From: Arabidopsis thaliana
Lineage: Eukaryota; Streptophyta; Magnoliopsida; Brassicales; Brassicaceae
Length of the DNA stretch: 64,000 bases
NCBI RefSeq assembly: GCF_000001735.4
Contig: NC_003076.8
Span: 22,571,835-22,635,834 of the forward strand
Reading direction: 5' to 3'
Shown here: positions 52,953-63,618 of the stretch, in pieces
Layout: every line of letters begins with the position of its first letter
Position numbering within the stretch: the first letter of the stretch is position 1
Translations under genes and position numbers: made by a program
The notes under the pieces: model-generated
The model's database searches: none
The model's input: only the letters and a program-made list of their open reading frames with translations
What the model was told of the DNA's origin: nothing

Positions 52953-53936
52953 AACGAGACCAAATCCGCCTCGAAGAGTACATCATCTGTTATTCTTTTA
53001 TTTTCCATGTAATTCGACTTCGTTTCTAAAAGAAAAATCTTCTCACTTTTTTGAGAATTTCTTTCTCATACTAGTTGAAGTTCGCCCTCAACAGTTGGCG
53101 TGCCAGGTAGAGAGATAGCTTGAGGATTTCTTCCAACTAGCCAGACGAGCCCGCTTACAGATCAAAATAACTACGAAGGGAACCAGTGCTTGAGGAGACA
53201 ATGACTCTAGCTCAAGAGAAGGAACCGATACGCCACAGACCGACATAATCCTCCTCACAAGAAGGATACACTAATTAGTATCGTAGTTGCGCCGCCTTTG
53301 CTACCTCCAACTCCCAAAGGTACCGCGTTTGGGATAATCATCAAGACTTCCCCGCCAATGCAGGAGAACAACGAACAAACATCGCCGAGCAGACGTCGTC
53401 CGACCAACCTTGAACCACACAGCAGCGTGCAAGGTAACCCGGCCGTGTACCGTTCGCCAACGCATTTTAGAGCATCCACGACCATTTTAAGCAGGCAAGA
53501 TGCAATGAGCGACGATAAGTTCGCATCCCTGACAGTCGCGCACGCTTTTTCTCCAGACCAACCGCACAACGAACATTCAACAAACCAACCTCGCTAACGT
53601 CTTAGGCGATACAAGGGACGCAGAGATAGCCGAGTTGAGGTGTGCAGTCTTGGAGATGTGCTCGAAGATCCACCGTGCTACAAGCACGGTTCCCAAACTC
53701 GACCACGTCCTCAAAGAGACGCTACAAACTCCTTTACCCGAAGGATAACATACGTATCGGTTCGAGGGTATCAAAAGATCAAATTGGAAAGCTACAACGA
53801 TAAAGGAGACCCGAAAGAATTTCTGACGTCGTTCAATGTCGACATAAATCGAGTCGAACTTAACATCGAAAACTTCAAAGCAGGGCAATGCCAAATATTC
53901 ATCGAACATCTCTCCGGAGCGGCCTCAGCTAATTGA
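52953..53936 (+). mobile_element. gypsy-type LTR retrotransposon fragment (LTR end, PBS, gag)
   Basis: 52953 to about 53093 looks like the 3' end of an LTR. A TTGGCGTGCCAGGTAG primer-site-like motif follows at 53095. Downstream, two overlapping frames (53298-53597, 53640-53936) hold degenerate gag. The second has KLESYNDKGDPKEFLTSF and FKAGQCQIFIEHLSGAA, strings typical of plant Ty3/gypsy gag, and ends in a stop. Protease, RT and the other LTR are absent, so this is a 5' fragment. Confidence 0.7.
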
Positions 53937-54790
53937 ACCGCGGTCGGCTGCCTCTTCTTCTCCTTCTGAGAAGTTGGACTCAGAGGCCTCGAACTCCCAC
54001 CCATATGAAAATGCCGACCTCCCTTGTCCAGAAGACTATTCCTCAGCACCTCCTTCATCATCCACTCCTCAGATCATGTCGGCTTCGGGCCAGAGTCTCA
54101 GATTGGAATAATCCGGATCGAACTCCAATTGTATTTTCCCATCACTGTGCGATCTGGTACAAGGACGCATATTATGACGCTACACCATAAAAAGGGAGAT
54201 ATGAAAGAAACATTAACCTAATCGACAACGTACCTTTCTTTGGGAGATTTTGCGTAAATTTTCTAAAGAAACGTCTAATAGCTTTCACGAATCTCTACCA
54301 AATATATGTGCTTTGATCACGAATCTTCTCGAGATCATCCTTGAGCTGGTCGGGAAATGGTACCAGAAACTTTGGATAGCAATTTTAAACAAAAAAACAC
54401 ACTAGTTAAAACAAAAAAAAAAACAGAAGCATCTCAACAATAAGGCAAAAGTAACGAGCTCAAGCTAACGGGTGAAAGTGTCAACTCTGAACAGATTGGG
54501 ATCTAGGGATTCTCAACACTCCTCTGAAACCCTAACAAAGAAATAACCGCCAAATCAATCGTAGGTTTTGCTCTTACCCTCATCCACTTGTCTCGGGGTC
54601 GTACCTTTAGAGAAACGCATGACAAATCTGTTGTCGCGTCTTCCACACGCGTGGACTCCAGACGCGCACGCCTAAGAGGTTTGGTCCTTGTCAGTCTCCA
54701 CGCACCACGTAACCGTCGAACTTCAAGCAAAATCCTAATTCACGCGAGCGGGAAACTGTTAGGGGAAGAATTGGGTGTTAAAGTTCGCTC
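53937..54790. other. unresolved transposon-derived DNA
   Basis: Relatively GC-rich, with short frames on both strands and no motif I recognise. 54503-54790 (CTCTGAAACCCTAAC, CACGCGTGGACTCC) differs in composition from its neighbours and may be part of another element. I cannot assign it. Confidence 0.35.
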
Positions 54791-55810
54791 TTAACAAAAA
54801 TTACTTATAAAAAACGATAGATAAATATTTATTTTATTTATTCTATAACTAATAGTCTAAACTATAAACACAGTTTCTTCTTTGTTAAACTTTTAAAACA
54901 CACTTTTTATTAATCAATCCAAATATTTAATTTCTTATCAAATGAATTTGGCGATGTTTCGATGAAATAATCAATATCAAGATGTAATTATCTGGTTATA
55001 TTTGTATGATCTCTCATTTTGTAGTGAATCAATTATGTGACTATGTGACAGGATATTATGGTCTGATGATATGTTTACCTTTAAAATTTTCTTTGGGATT
55101 CATTTAGACCGGTAAGTAAATTTTTCTCTTCGTTTATCAAAAGGAAAAATGATTATCTATATTTTGTCTCTCTCCCTTTAATTTGTTTTAGCAACGTATT
55201 CAATTATTTTCTGAGCTCTCTAGCTTTTAAATAAATAAATAAAACCGATAAATGATAAAACTGCTAAAAGTAAATATAGGAGAGGAATCTATAGTCACTC
55301 GACTTTGCCAGCTCTGCAAAACCGTCAACAATCACAATGAAACCATTCAAATATTTTCCCCTTTTAAATTCCGTACACTTTAGGGTTTCTTTTTGGGCTT
55401 TGTATTATGTTTACAGCCAAAAATTGAAAACTAAAATACACGTGGATATTTCCTATATTAGAAAACACCTGTAAATAAGTGGTCACGACTCGACGACTGT
55501 GTACGTTTTGATAATTGATTAACGCCTGATTTTCGTGCTATTTCCAAATACGCACTTTTGCTGATAATTTACACTTACATTTATGACCTCACTCTTGAAA
55601 GTAGTATTATTCTTTAACTTTCAAACATTAAGCTAACATTTTCCTTTGTAAACCAAAATCATTTGTCAAACATACACATATCTTAATGTTGTTTTAATGG
55701 ATTGATTTTTAAAAAAAATCTAAGAAACTGAACACTAATTTGTATATCGTTATAAAGATATATTTAACTAAATCCTAATCTATAGTTTATCAAAAAAAAA
55801 AAAAATCCTA
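54791..55810. other. AT-rich intergenic
   Basis: No coding sequence. The start (54795-54985) is a dispersed repeat shared with 62010-62155. The remainder shows nothing I can name. Confidence 0.5.
54795..54985 (+). repeat. dispersed repeat, copy 1 (pairs with 62010-62155)
   Basis: Both copies share TCTATAACTAATAGTCTA, then AGCTTCTTCTT/AGTTTCTTCTT, TTAAACTTTTAAAACACACTT, GGCGATG and TCAATATCAAGA/TCAATGTCAAGA in the same order and orientation. Copy 2 lacks about 45 bases. Confidence 0.75.
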
Positions 55811-56054
55811 ATCTATACTATTAATTGGGAATCACTCTAACATAAATAACCCTATAAAGGGTAAAGAATTACATAGAATGTCATAAAAAATTTTTCCAAA
55901 ATAAGAGTAAATAGAGGATTTAGTTAAAGGGTAATTCGGACAATATGCTGCAAACATACAGTGGATCCTGGATCTTTGATCGGATCTATATTCAGGCATA
56001 GATGGATACCACGCGGATCCTGCGATAATTGAATTTGGAATTAGTAGTATAGAT
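55811..56054. mobile_element. possible small inverted-repeat element, ~244 bp
   Basis: The left end ATCTATACTATTAATT and the right end, read inwards as ATCTATACTACTAATT, are near-perfect inverted repeats (15 of 16). The interior is non-coding. No clear target duplication is visible, so the class is unresolved. The Helitron-like TCTATACTA start may be coincidental. Confidence 0.45.
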
Positions 56055-56145
56055 ATTGGGCTTTTTAAGCCTACGACATTAAGCCCAATTCTCTTAAAAG
56101 ATCTTATAGCCTTCACCGACAATTTTTTGTTACCCTAGCTGCAGT

Positions 56146-56148
<3 letters not shown>

Positions 56149-56185
<37 letters not shown>

Positions 56186-59100
56186 AAACTTGTAAATATC
56201 ATATAAAATGAGTTAAGGTAATACAAAAAGTTTACCAAAGTAGAGCAACCAAGGCAAAAAGAAATAAAAACAAGGTTACAATAAGCTTGAGAAGATTTGG
56301 GGAAAGCTAACGGATCCAAAGCAACAAAAGCTCCCGCCAACGCCTCTTATGCCTCCTAGACAAAATGACATTGCGGAGCTCGCGATCAACTAAACGAAAG
56401 ACCACCGAGCAAGAGACCCGAAGAGAGCTGTGAAGAACAAGATTCCTCTGCCTCCACAGGTTGTACACCACGAGCTGCGCGACCACTTTCCTAAGGAGCG
56501 AAGGAGCCGCTGCAGTAGATTGCCGAGTCCACGAGAGAAGCTCGGCCCAAGTGCAGAGAAGCCGTTGACGAGGGCACAACCGGAGAAACACCATCCGCCA
56601 GACCTGAGAAGAAAAGTCACAAAGAAGCAGAAGATGGTCCCTTGTTTCGGTGTCAAAGGAGCAAAGACAGCACTCCGCAGAACTGACTAGGCCCCAAGAA
56701 ACCAGCCTTTGCCTGGTAGGGAGACGATTCAGCTGGGCAGTCCAAAAGTTAAAAGCATGCTTGGGGACAGCTCCTTTGAACCAAACGGACTTGGCCCAAC
56801 GCTTGACAGGACGCCTAGGCCTTAGAACCTCCCAAGTTTTGGCCGCAGAGAAACCTTGACAATCAACATCATCAACACACCAAGAGTAGGAGTCACTAAC
56901 CATGAGAGGCGATGGAGGAGGGAGAGAAGCTAAGTGAGATAAGATGGAATCAGCAGTGAGCGATCTCGAGAGAGGCAGCCTCCACCCCGAACCATCAATA
57001 GCATCCGCCACCTTTGCAGAAAATGGGATTCTTAGAGGTCTTGACCCCACGTCACCCAAATACTTTATTAGCGGGCCTAGGGAAGTCCAGCAATCAAACC
57101 AGAAAGAAACTGTGCCTCCATTCCCAACTTTAGCTTTGATAAACTTCTCAGCAAGAGGCCTCAGATTCAAGAGCATCTTCCAAGTCCAAGGGTCAGTTTG
57201 CAAAGCATTCACCTGCCAGAAGGAAGCATGACCAAGCCTGTGATGGCGCTGCCACTGAGCCCACAAGGAGGTATCACGATCAAAGAGAACCCAAATTAAC
57301 CTCAGCAAGAGAGTTTTGTTCCATTCCCCAAAACTCCTAAAACCAAGACCACCTTCACTCTTAGGGAGACAACAATCAACCCAAGAGACTTTAGAACTTT
57401 TCCTCCCATCGATACTGCCAGCCCACAGGAACTTAGAGCATAAACTCTCAATCTTCTTTATGCAACCTTTAGGGAGAAGGAAGGTGGACATCCAGAAGTT
57501 GATTAAACCAAAAATAACCGAGGAGATAAGCTGAGTACGCCCTGCGAAAGACAAAGCCTTGGAGACCCATGATCTAAGTCTAGCCGAAAGCTTCTCAAGC
57601 AGAGGCCCATAATCTGCAATACGCAGCTTGCGACACATTAGGGGTAAGCCCAGGTACCTGATTGGAAAAGTTCCTGCGGGGAAACCGTAAGCAGCAGAAG
57701 TGATTCGCTCAGATAAATCAAGACCCGCCTGAAAAAGCTGACTCTTGTCTTTGTTTACTTTTAAGCCAGACCAATCAGCGAAGTCATCCAAAGTCTCACA
57801 AATACCATGCATAGAAGAGCTGCCCCCGTCAAAGAAGATCATAACATCATCTGCAAACATTAGGTGAGAAATAGAGAGGTCTCCAGCCTTTGGGTGATAA
57901 TGGATGTAGCCAGAATCGTAGCGAGAATACAGAAGCTTAGAAAAGACTTCCATGGCCAACACAAAGAGATAGGGCGACAGTGGGTCACCTTGTCTCAACC
58001 CCTTGGTGCTTCTAAAAAAGCCACCAGTGGCGCCATTAACCGAGATTGTGAAGGAGGGCGTAGTAATACATTGATGAATCCAATTGATATACCGCTCTGG
58101 GATTGCAAGCGCCCTCAAGGCTGCAGTGACAAACTCCCATTTGACAGAATCAAAAGCCTTCTTCAAATCCACTTTAAGCATTCCTCTAGGCGAAATATTC
58201 AACCTGTTATAACCATGGACCATTTCAGTGGCCAGAAGCACATTTTCAGCTAGGGACCTACCAGGAAGGAAAGCCGATTGAGAGTGGCCAATGACAGCTG
58301 AAAGTAACCCCTGGAGCCTGCTAGTCAAAAGCTTGGATATAACCTTATACAACGTGTTGAGACAGGAAATGGGACGAAATTCAGAGATAGTACAGGCGTT
58401 GGAAGTTTTAGGTATCAAAACCAGAGTGGTGGCATTCCACTGCTTAAGGAGCTGCCCAGAATCAAAGAACTCATGGATGGCAGCAAGCACTTCCGGACCA
58501 ATAATGCTCCAAGTATCTCTAAAAAACTCAACTGAGTAGCCATCCGGCCCACTAGTCTTATTCCTCGGAAGAGACTTGAACGCAGCTTTAATCTCATCAT
58601 CAGTAAATGACTTTTCAAGCTCGCTACATTGGTCTTGAGAGCATCTGTAAGTGAGGAGCAAATTCATGTCCTCTTGCTCCATTGAAAAGGGACTTTCAAT
58701 CGATCCCAACAACCTCTCATAATAGGTTACACAGTGATCCAGGATGCCCTGCTGAGAATCAATGAGCAGCCCGTTGCTATCCACAAGGGAATTTATGGTG
58801 TTGAAAGACTTTCTCGAGTCCACCATTCTGTGAAAATAGTGAGTATTACTATCACCTTCGGCAAACCAAGAGACTCTAGATCTCTGATGGAAGAAGCTCT
58901 CTTCAGCACAGGACAGCAGAACCCACTTCCGTTGAGCCTCGAGCTCCAAAGCAGCATTAGAAACAGAAGGATTAGCAAGAGTAAGATTCTGACAAGTGAT
59001 CAGCAGCTCATGGGCCTCCTTGGTTCGAAGCTCAATACCCGAATAATTAAGTCTACTGAAATCTTTAATTGGCTTCTTCATCGCTTTAAGCTTCTTGGAG

Positions 59101-59608
59101 ACCCGATACATTGAAGACCCCACCACATTAGTAGAGAACCAGTTATCCATGACAACGTTCAAGAAATCCTCATTCTTAAGCAGAAAGTTAAAGAACTTGA
59201 AGGGACGCTTAGCACTGATGCCATTTGCCTCCAACACAACACCACAAGAAACATGGTCTGAGAAGTCAAGGTTACCAAATAGTCCATGCGAGGAAGGATA
59301 GAGGTTACACCAGGAATCATTAGCCAAAATGCGATCCAGCTTTTTAGCTATTGGCCTAATCGAACTCTTGTTCCACCAAGTGAAAGAATTACCCTTGAAG
59401 ACCAGGTCTGACAGCTCCATTTCGCTCAAACAACTACCAAAGTCTCTCATTCTCCTGTCAATATTCAGCGAGGGAGGGTTGGAGTGCTCTTGAGGTAACA
59501 ACACTTGGTTGAAGTCCCCAAGCATAAGCCAAGGCTTATTAACAATACCCAGATTTCTGCCCAAATCCACAATCTCTTTCCACAGCTCCTTCCTAGTGAC
59601 CTTCCTAT
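56149..59608 (-). mobile_element. 5'-truncated LINE (L1 type) with poly-A tail
   Basis: A minus-strand non-LTR retrotransposon. It ends in a 34-nt pure A tail (plus-strand T run 56149-56182) after a ~125-bp 3' UTR. Its 5' end at about 59608 is within the endonuclease region, with the frame still open, so ORF1 and the first part of the endonuclease are missing, the usual result of incomplete reverse transcription. A target duplication was not resolved. Confidence 0.88.
56307..59608 (-). CDS. LINE endonuclease-reverse transcriptase, N-terminally truncated
   Basis: An open frame of about 1,100 codons without stops (first Met at 59570). Parts in order: C-terminal half of the AP-type endonuclease (KPWLMLGDFNQVLL, NSFTWWNKSS, DFSDHVSCG); a linker; reverse transcriptase with SLPRNKTSGPDGYSVEFF, FRPISCLNTLYKVISKLL, DLKKAFDSVKWEF and the catalytic HLMFADDVMIFF (near residue 573); then the plant-LINE zf-RVT domain (WFKGAVPKHAFNFWTAQLNR ... 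CCLCSFDTETRDHLLLLC, about 945-1020). It cannot mobilise itself without the missing N-terminal endonuclease and ORF1. Its undamaged frame suggests a young copy. Confidence 0.9.
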
Positions 59609-60022
59609 TAAATTAATGCTGATTAGTTTTGAAGTCCAAGATTTCTATAACAAGCAAATCTTTGAATATCATATATTCCGTTGCATTAACTGATTTTAGT
59701 AAATGAATCACCATAACAAGCAAAGTTTTCAATTGAAATTCGGTATAACAAAAATCACAGATATTACCTTACCAAACTAAGCCCAAATATTCTAATGATT
59801 GTGCATAATTTATCATAATAGATTCGCAAACAGTTATTACTTTCAACGAAAATTTTCAAAATCACTAAAAGTATCCGCAATAAATAATTATTTGACCCAA
59901 GAATAACAAACTAAATCTTAATAGTATCGGACTAAATCAAGAATATACCTTATCAATTCTAATTCGTAAATACTAATCTTGGCGATAACCTTTTTAGAAA
60001 ATAGTCAGTTTATTCTGAGACG
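59609..60022. other. AT-rich spacer upstream of Helitron relic
   Basis: No coding content or named motif. Possibly part of the Helitron whose relic follows. Confidence 0.4.
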
Positions 60023-60330
60023 ATGGCGGCACGAATATCATTCACCGATCTTGCTGACGTGAAGCCTTTCAAGACAGAATGAAAGATCCAAGTCAAAATT
60101 GAGCATTCCTGGACTCAATACACCCAATACACAGGTTGTTTCAGGGCATAACAACGTTCCTAATAATGTTGGCATATCTTTTCTCAGGCCATGTTTTTCA
60201 CACGGACAACTCTATGTTGTTATCTCAAGGGTAACTTAAAAAAAAAGACTGAAGATCCTCATAGTGGACAAAGAAGGAATACCGCAAAAGGAAACAATTA
60301 ATGTAGTGTTCAAGAAAGTTTTTCAGAACC
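60023..60330 (+). pseudogene. Helitron-type RPA/PIF1-helicase chimeric relic
   Basis: From ATG 60023 the sequence reads MAARISFTDLADVKPFKTE, stop, KIQVKIEHSWTQYTQYTG. This is the start of the RPA70-like single-strand-binding protein found with Arabidopsis Helitrons; the stop is a TGG-to-TGA change. About 30 bases later (60147-60330) comes the C-terminal end of a PIF1-like helicase: NNVGISFLRPCFSHGQLYVV, then ISRVT, a stop, and RLKILIVDKEGIPQKETINV. The middle of the helicase and the rest of RPA are missing. It is non-functional, but the identities are clear by eye. Confidence 0.75.
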
Positions 60331-62989
60331 TATAAGACTAAGCGTTGCAACAGATATTTCTTCGAAGAGGTAAAAACCATTAATAAATATTACGTTTATA
60401 TGTTTTCATTTTCTTAACCAGTAACCAAGTTCAAGTATAATCAAACAACAACAGAAGTTAAATGATGCCTATTCTCTAATTGAGTTAAGTTATATAAACA
60501 GACAATGGCAAAAACTTGTAGTAGTTTATATCATCAACTATTCTAACTGACAATAATGTTTTCAAAAAGATTTTATTATCAAAACACTAACCTTTTATAT
60601 GGTTTGGGACTTCTCCACAGTGTCTGCTTCAATAGAAGTCTCCTCCATGATAATGTTAGTACGAAATAATACTTGGCCTGTACACATTATACATTAACAT
60701 ACTCAAATTTAGTAAAATCATTTTCCGTATTCACACTCAAGAATAGTATATTGCCAAAGTTGGTACAAAGTTAAAATACTATTACAGGATATAAGCGGTT
60801 CTTATCAACAAATCAAAAAATTTAAGAGTATAATTTCAAAAACCTTGAACTTTGCTTCATGGTTTTGAATAGCTCAATAGATGACATTGAAACTATATGT
60901 TTCAGCTCGAAAAGAATTAAACTTTGACACTTTAGCTGCAACATTAAAAACACTTGGAATGGTCAAGACCATCAAACTTGCACTGATCAAGATCACATAT
61001 TTAAATTGACTTAATACACTTTATCTTATACGGAATCATCTTTTGTTGGCAACATCAGCGATCAATACTTTAGATCATTCTCGAAAAAACTATAATTAAA
61101 CACACATAAAATCTACTTCTTATATCTATTGACAATCAATTTTTTAAAAAAAAAAATCACTATAGATTCCAATTTGATCAGATTTAGTCAATATTCACTA
61201 TAACTTTGATGAAACATATTGATTCACTAGCTAACAAGGTCAATAATTACCAATATATCGCTGGGTACTTCACAATCGTAGAATAAAATCAATAATGAAT
61301 CAATAAAATTCCAGATTTACAAATGATAATCGACAGCGAGATAAACAGTACAAATCATTAGCTTACCTCTTCTTAGATCTAACAAGTAGCCAATCAGAGT
61401 GTACAATCGAAGAATTATGTTGATTCTAGACGATTAAGCTTCTGAATCGTCGATTGACAATGATTTATTTTGTCTGATCTTTTTTTTTTTTTGTTTCAGA
61501 CACCGACTTACGTAATTCGGTGTGAATATCCAGATATTAGAAACATAAAACATTAAATTACAATGTCTTTAGGCCCATTTATATCACGTGTTGTGGCCCA
61601 TTTCAATTATCTACGTTTTAAATTATGGTCCATGAACTGGTGGGCTGTCCTTTTTCGGTTCATAATATTATTTTTCTTTATTATGCTACTATTACGGCAT
61701 ATATATGTTTATTATATATTACAAGACAATTATATGCAAATCATCTGTTTTGAATTTCTATACTATTCTCTAATTCACTACATGTAATGTTTAATAAAAT
61801 ATATACAAACTAAACAATCACATTTAAAGAGAAAAAAATATACAATATTACTTTAAAAATATGAAACCCGGACGTATCATGATCTAGTTAGAATTAAAAC
61901 TGTAACCATATCAAATTACATCCAATGTTTTAGTTTAGATACCAATATTCATAATTATAAGATCCAACATTCACAAATTAATTCACAAATGCAGAAAACG
62001 GATCAAAGCTATTTATGAAAAACCACAAATAAATAATCATTTTATTTCTTCTATAACTAATAGTCTAGACTCTACACATAGCTTCTTCTTAATTTATTAA
62101 ACTTTTAAAACACACTTGGGCGATGGTTTTGACGAAATTATCAATGTCAAGAAGAATGCAAACATCGTCGGACCAAAAACACTCCATTTTTCCGCTGACT
62201 CTAATCATCAAAAAATTTTTATACATAACGAAATAAATACATACGCAAACCTGTTGTATGTGAAAATGGTAGAGAGCTTGTGGACCTGCCTTGGTGTTTC
62301 CAGGAGAAAACAAATATTAAATTTGCCACTTGTGAACATTAAATCAGTTGTCACGTCTTATTCTTTACACAATAGAATAAGTAGATCCACACATGCGCAT
62401 GCATACGAATTAACGTAGGGATTTAAGCCTAGATTAGAATTATTTTTAGAATTTAGGGTTGTCGCTAAGAATATGCACTAATTAAGTAGAAAGCGTGTAT
62501 CTAGCTAGTAGGGTTCAATCTACATGACTTTCTGATCAATAACCACAAAATTTAGTAATGGAAGAATTTTTACGTTTTGATCTGAATCCAAATTCGGTTT
62601 TCAAGTTTGTTAGAATCGTCACAGTACAATGTGAATTAGTGAATAAAAAAAACTAGAACAACAAGTTCTTTGATAGTTGGGACTGGTTACCATAACAATA
62701 ACCAAAAGTATATTAACAGAAGAAAAAAATAAGAATGATGTAATTCTAATTGGTGTAAGAAAATACGAATTTTTAATGTTACTGAAATTATACATATTAT
62801 ACAGCTAGCACTAACTAACAAACCAAGGAAAATACTTCTTTATTAAAAAAATACTGAAAACACGATAAAACCAGAGCAAACCTATCTATAAAAACCAAAA
62901 AATTTCCTCACATTTACATATTTCCTCAATAAAGCTCTAACCTTTCTGATCAAAAACCCTTTTTATCAGCTTCTTCCTCTTTTGCGATC
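60331..62989. other. AT-rich intergenic, likely old transposon debris
   Basis: No gene supported. 61370-61500 resembles a gene leader on the minus strand (a T-run at 61481-61492 and a GAATCGTCGATTGACAATG region), but no frame follows. 61563-61787 and 62116-62418 are short open frames of biased composition without domains. 62880-62989 is the probable promoter and leader of the last gene. Confidence 0.45.
62010..62155 (+). repeat. dispersed repeat, copy 2 (pairs with 54795-54985)
   Basis: Direct-orientation partner of the block at 54795-54985, with the same ordered words. It overlaps a minus-strand frame (62089-62313) ending CILLDIDNFVKTIAQ, which has no recognised family. Confidence 0.75.
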
Positions 62990-63439
62990 ATGAAAACCTC
63001 CAACTTTCTCTCTATTCCGCATCTCTCTTCTCCTTCTTTATTGAAGGTAAACGCTTCAAAGTTTGCTAAACCTAGTCTGTCTTCTTCCTCGTCTACCAAA
63101 ATCCAAGCTTTACCATTTCTCTCTTCTTCCTCTCTTCCTCCGATCCGATCTGTCTCTTCATCTTTACTACTCCCAATCAAATGTAGCAAAAACGACGATA
63201 TAGAGACCAGAGAAAAGGCAGAGATTGGAAAGCTAAGAAAAAAAATACACAATTTGATCTTGGAAGGCAACATGGTGAAAGCAACATCAACCTTTGACGA
63301 CTGGAAATCAAAAAGAGATCCACTTTTTGAAGATGGTAAGACATCAAGACAAATCGTTCGGATGAGTCGTGGCGAGTTTGTGATTTATGTATGGGAAAAG
63401 TTCTTTGGCCCCCCATCGGAGCGTAAGAAGAAAGATTAA
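62990..63439 (+). CDS. small putative plastid-targeted protein, unknown function
   Basis: Single-exon 149-aa protein. Residues 1 to ~62 are Ser/Leu/Pro-rich with Lys and almost no acids (LSSPSLLKVNASKFAKPSLS, LPPIRSVSSSLLLPIKC), a typical chloroplast transit peptide with a likely cleavage near IKC-SKN. The mature part (~85 aa) is charged and helical: NDDIETREKAEIGKLRKKIH, STFDDWKSKRDPLFEDG, QIVRMSRGEFVIYVWEKFFG, ending in a basic ERKKKD. I do not recognise a domain. The start is the first ATG after a plausible leader, and the coding bias of the transit region supports a real gene. It is isolated from transposons on its left by about 2.6 kb. Targeting is predicted by eye only. Confidence 0.75.
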   Translation: MKTSNFLSIPHLSSPSLLKVNASKFAKPSLSSSSSTKIQALPFLSSSSLPPIRSVSSSLLLPIKCSKNDDIETREKAEIGKLRKKIHNLILEGNMVKATSTFDDWKSKRDPLFEDGKTSRQIVRMSRGEFVIYVWEKFFGPPSERKKKD

Positions 63440-63618
63440 TTGAAGATCTTGCTGTGTTCATGTGAAGAAAGAGAGTCTTGAGATTTTAGTGTGTCGTTTT
63501 AGTTTAATTGAAGATCTTGCTGTGTTCATGTGAAGAAAGAGAGTCTTGAGATTTTAGTGTGTCGTTTTAGTTTAATCGAAGATCTTGCTGTGTTCATGTG
63601 AAGAAAGAGAGTCTTGAG
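63437..63618 (+). repeat. 68-bp tandem repeat, ~2.7 units, from stop codon into 3' UTR
   Basis: Units start at 63437, 63505 and 63573 with TAATTGAAGATCTTGC (the third has TAATCG). The first base of unit 1 is the first base of the TAA stop codon of the upstream gene. Units 1 and 2 are identical; unit 3 is truncated after GAGTCTTGAG. Confidence 0.95.

Noticed and set aside
57864-58253. 129-codon plus frame inside the LINE
   Set aside because: Antisense to the intact LINE reverse transcriptase frame.
63437-63618. 68-bp repeats as a CRISPR-like array
   Set aside because: The units are contiguous without unique spacers, in a plant nuclear gene's 3' UTR. It is a simple tandem duplication.
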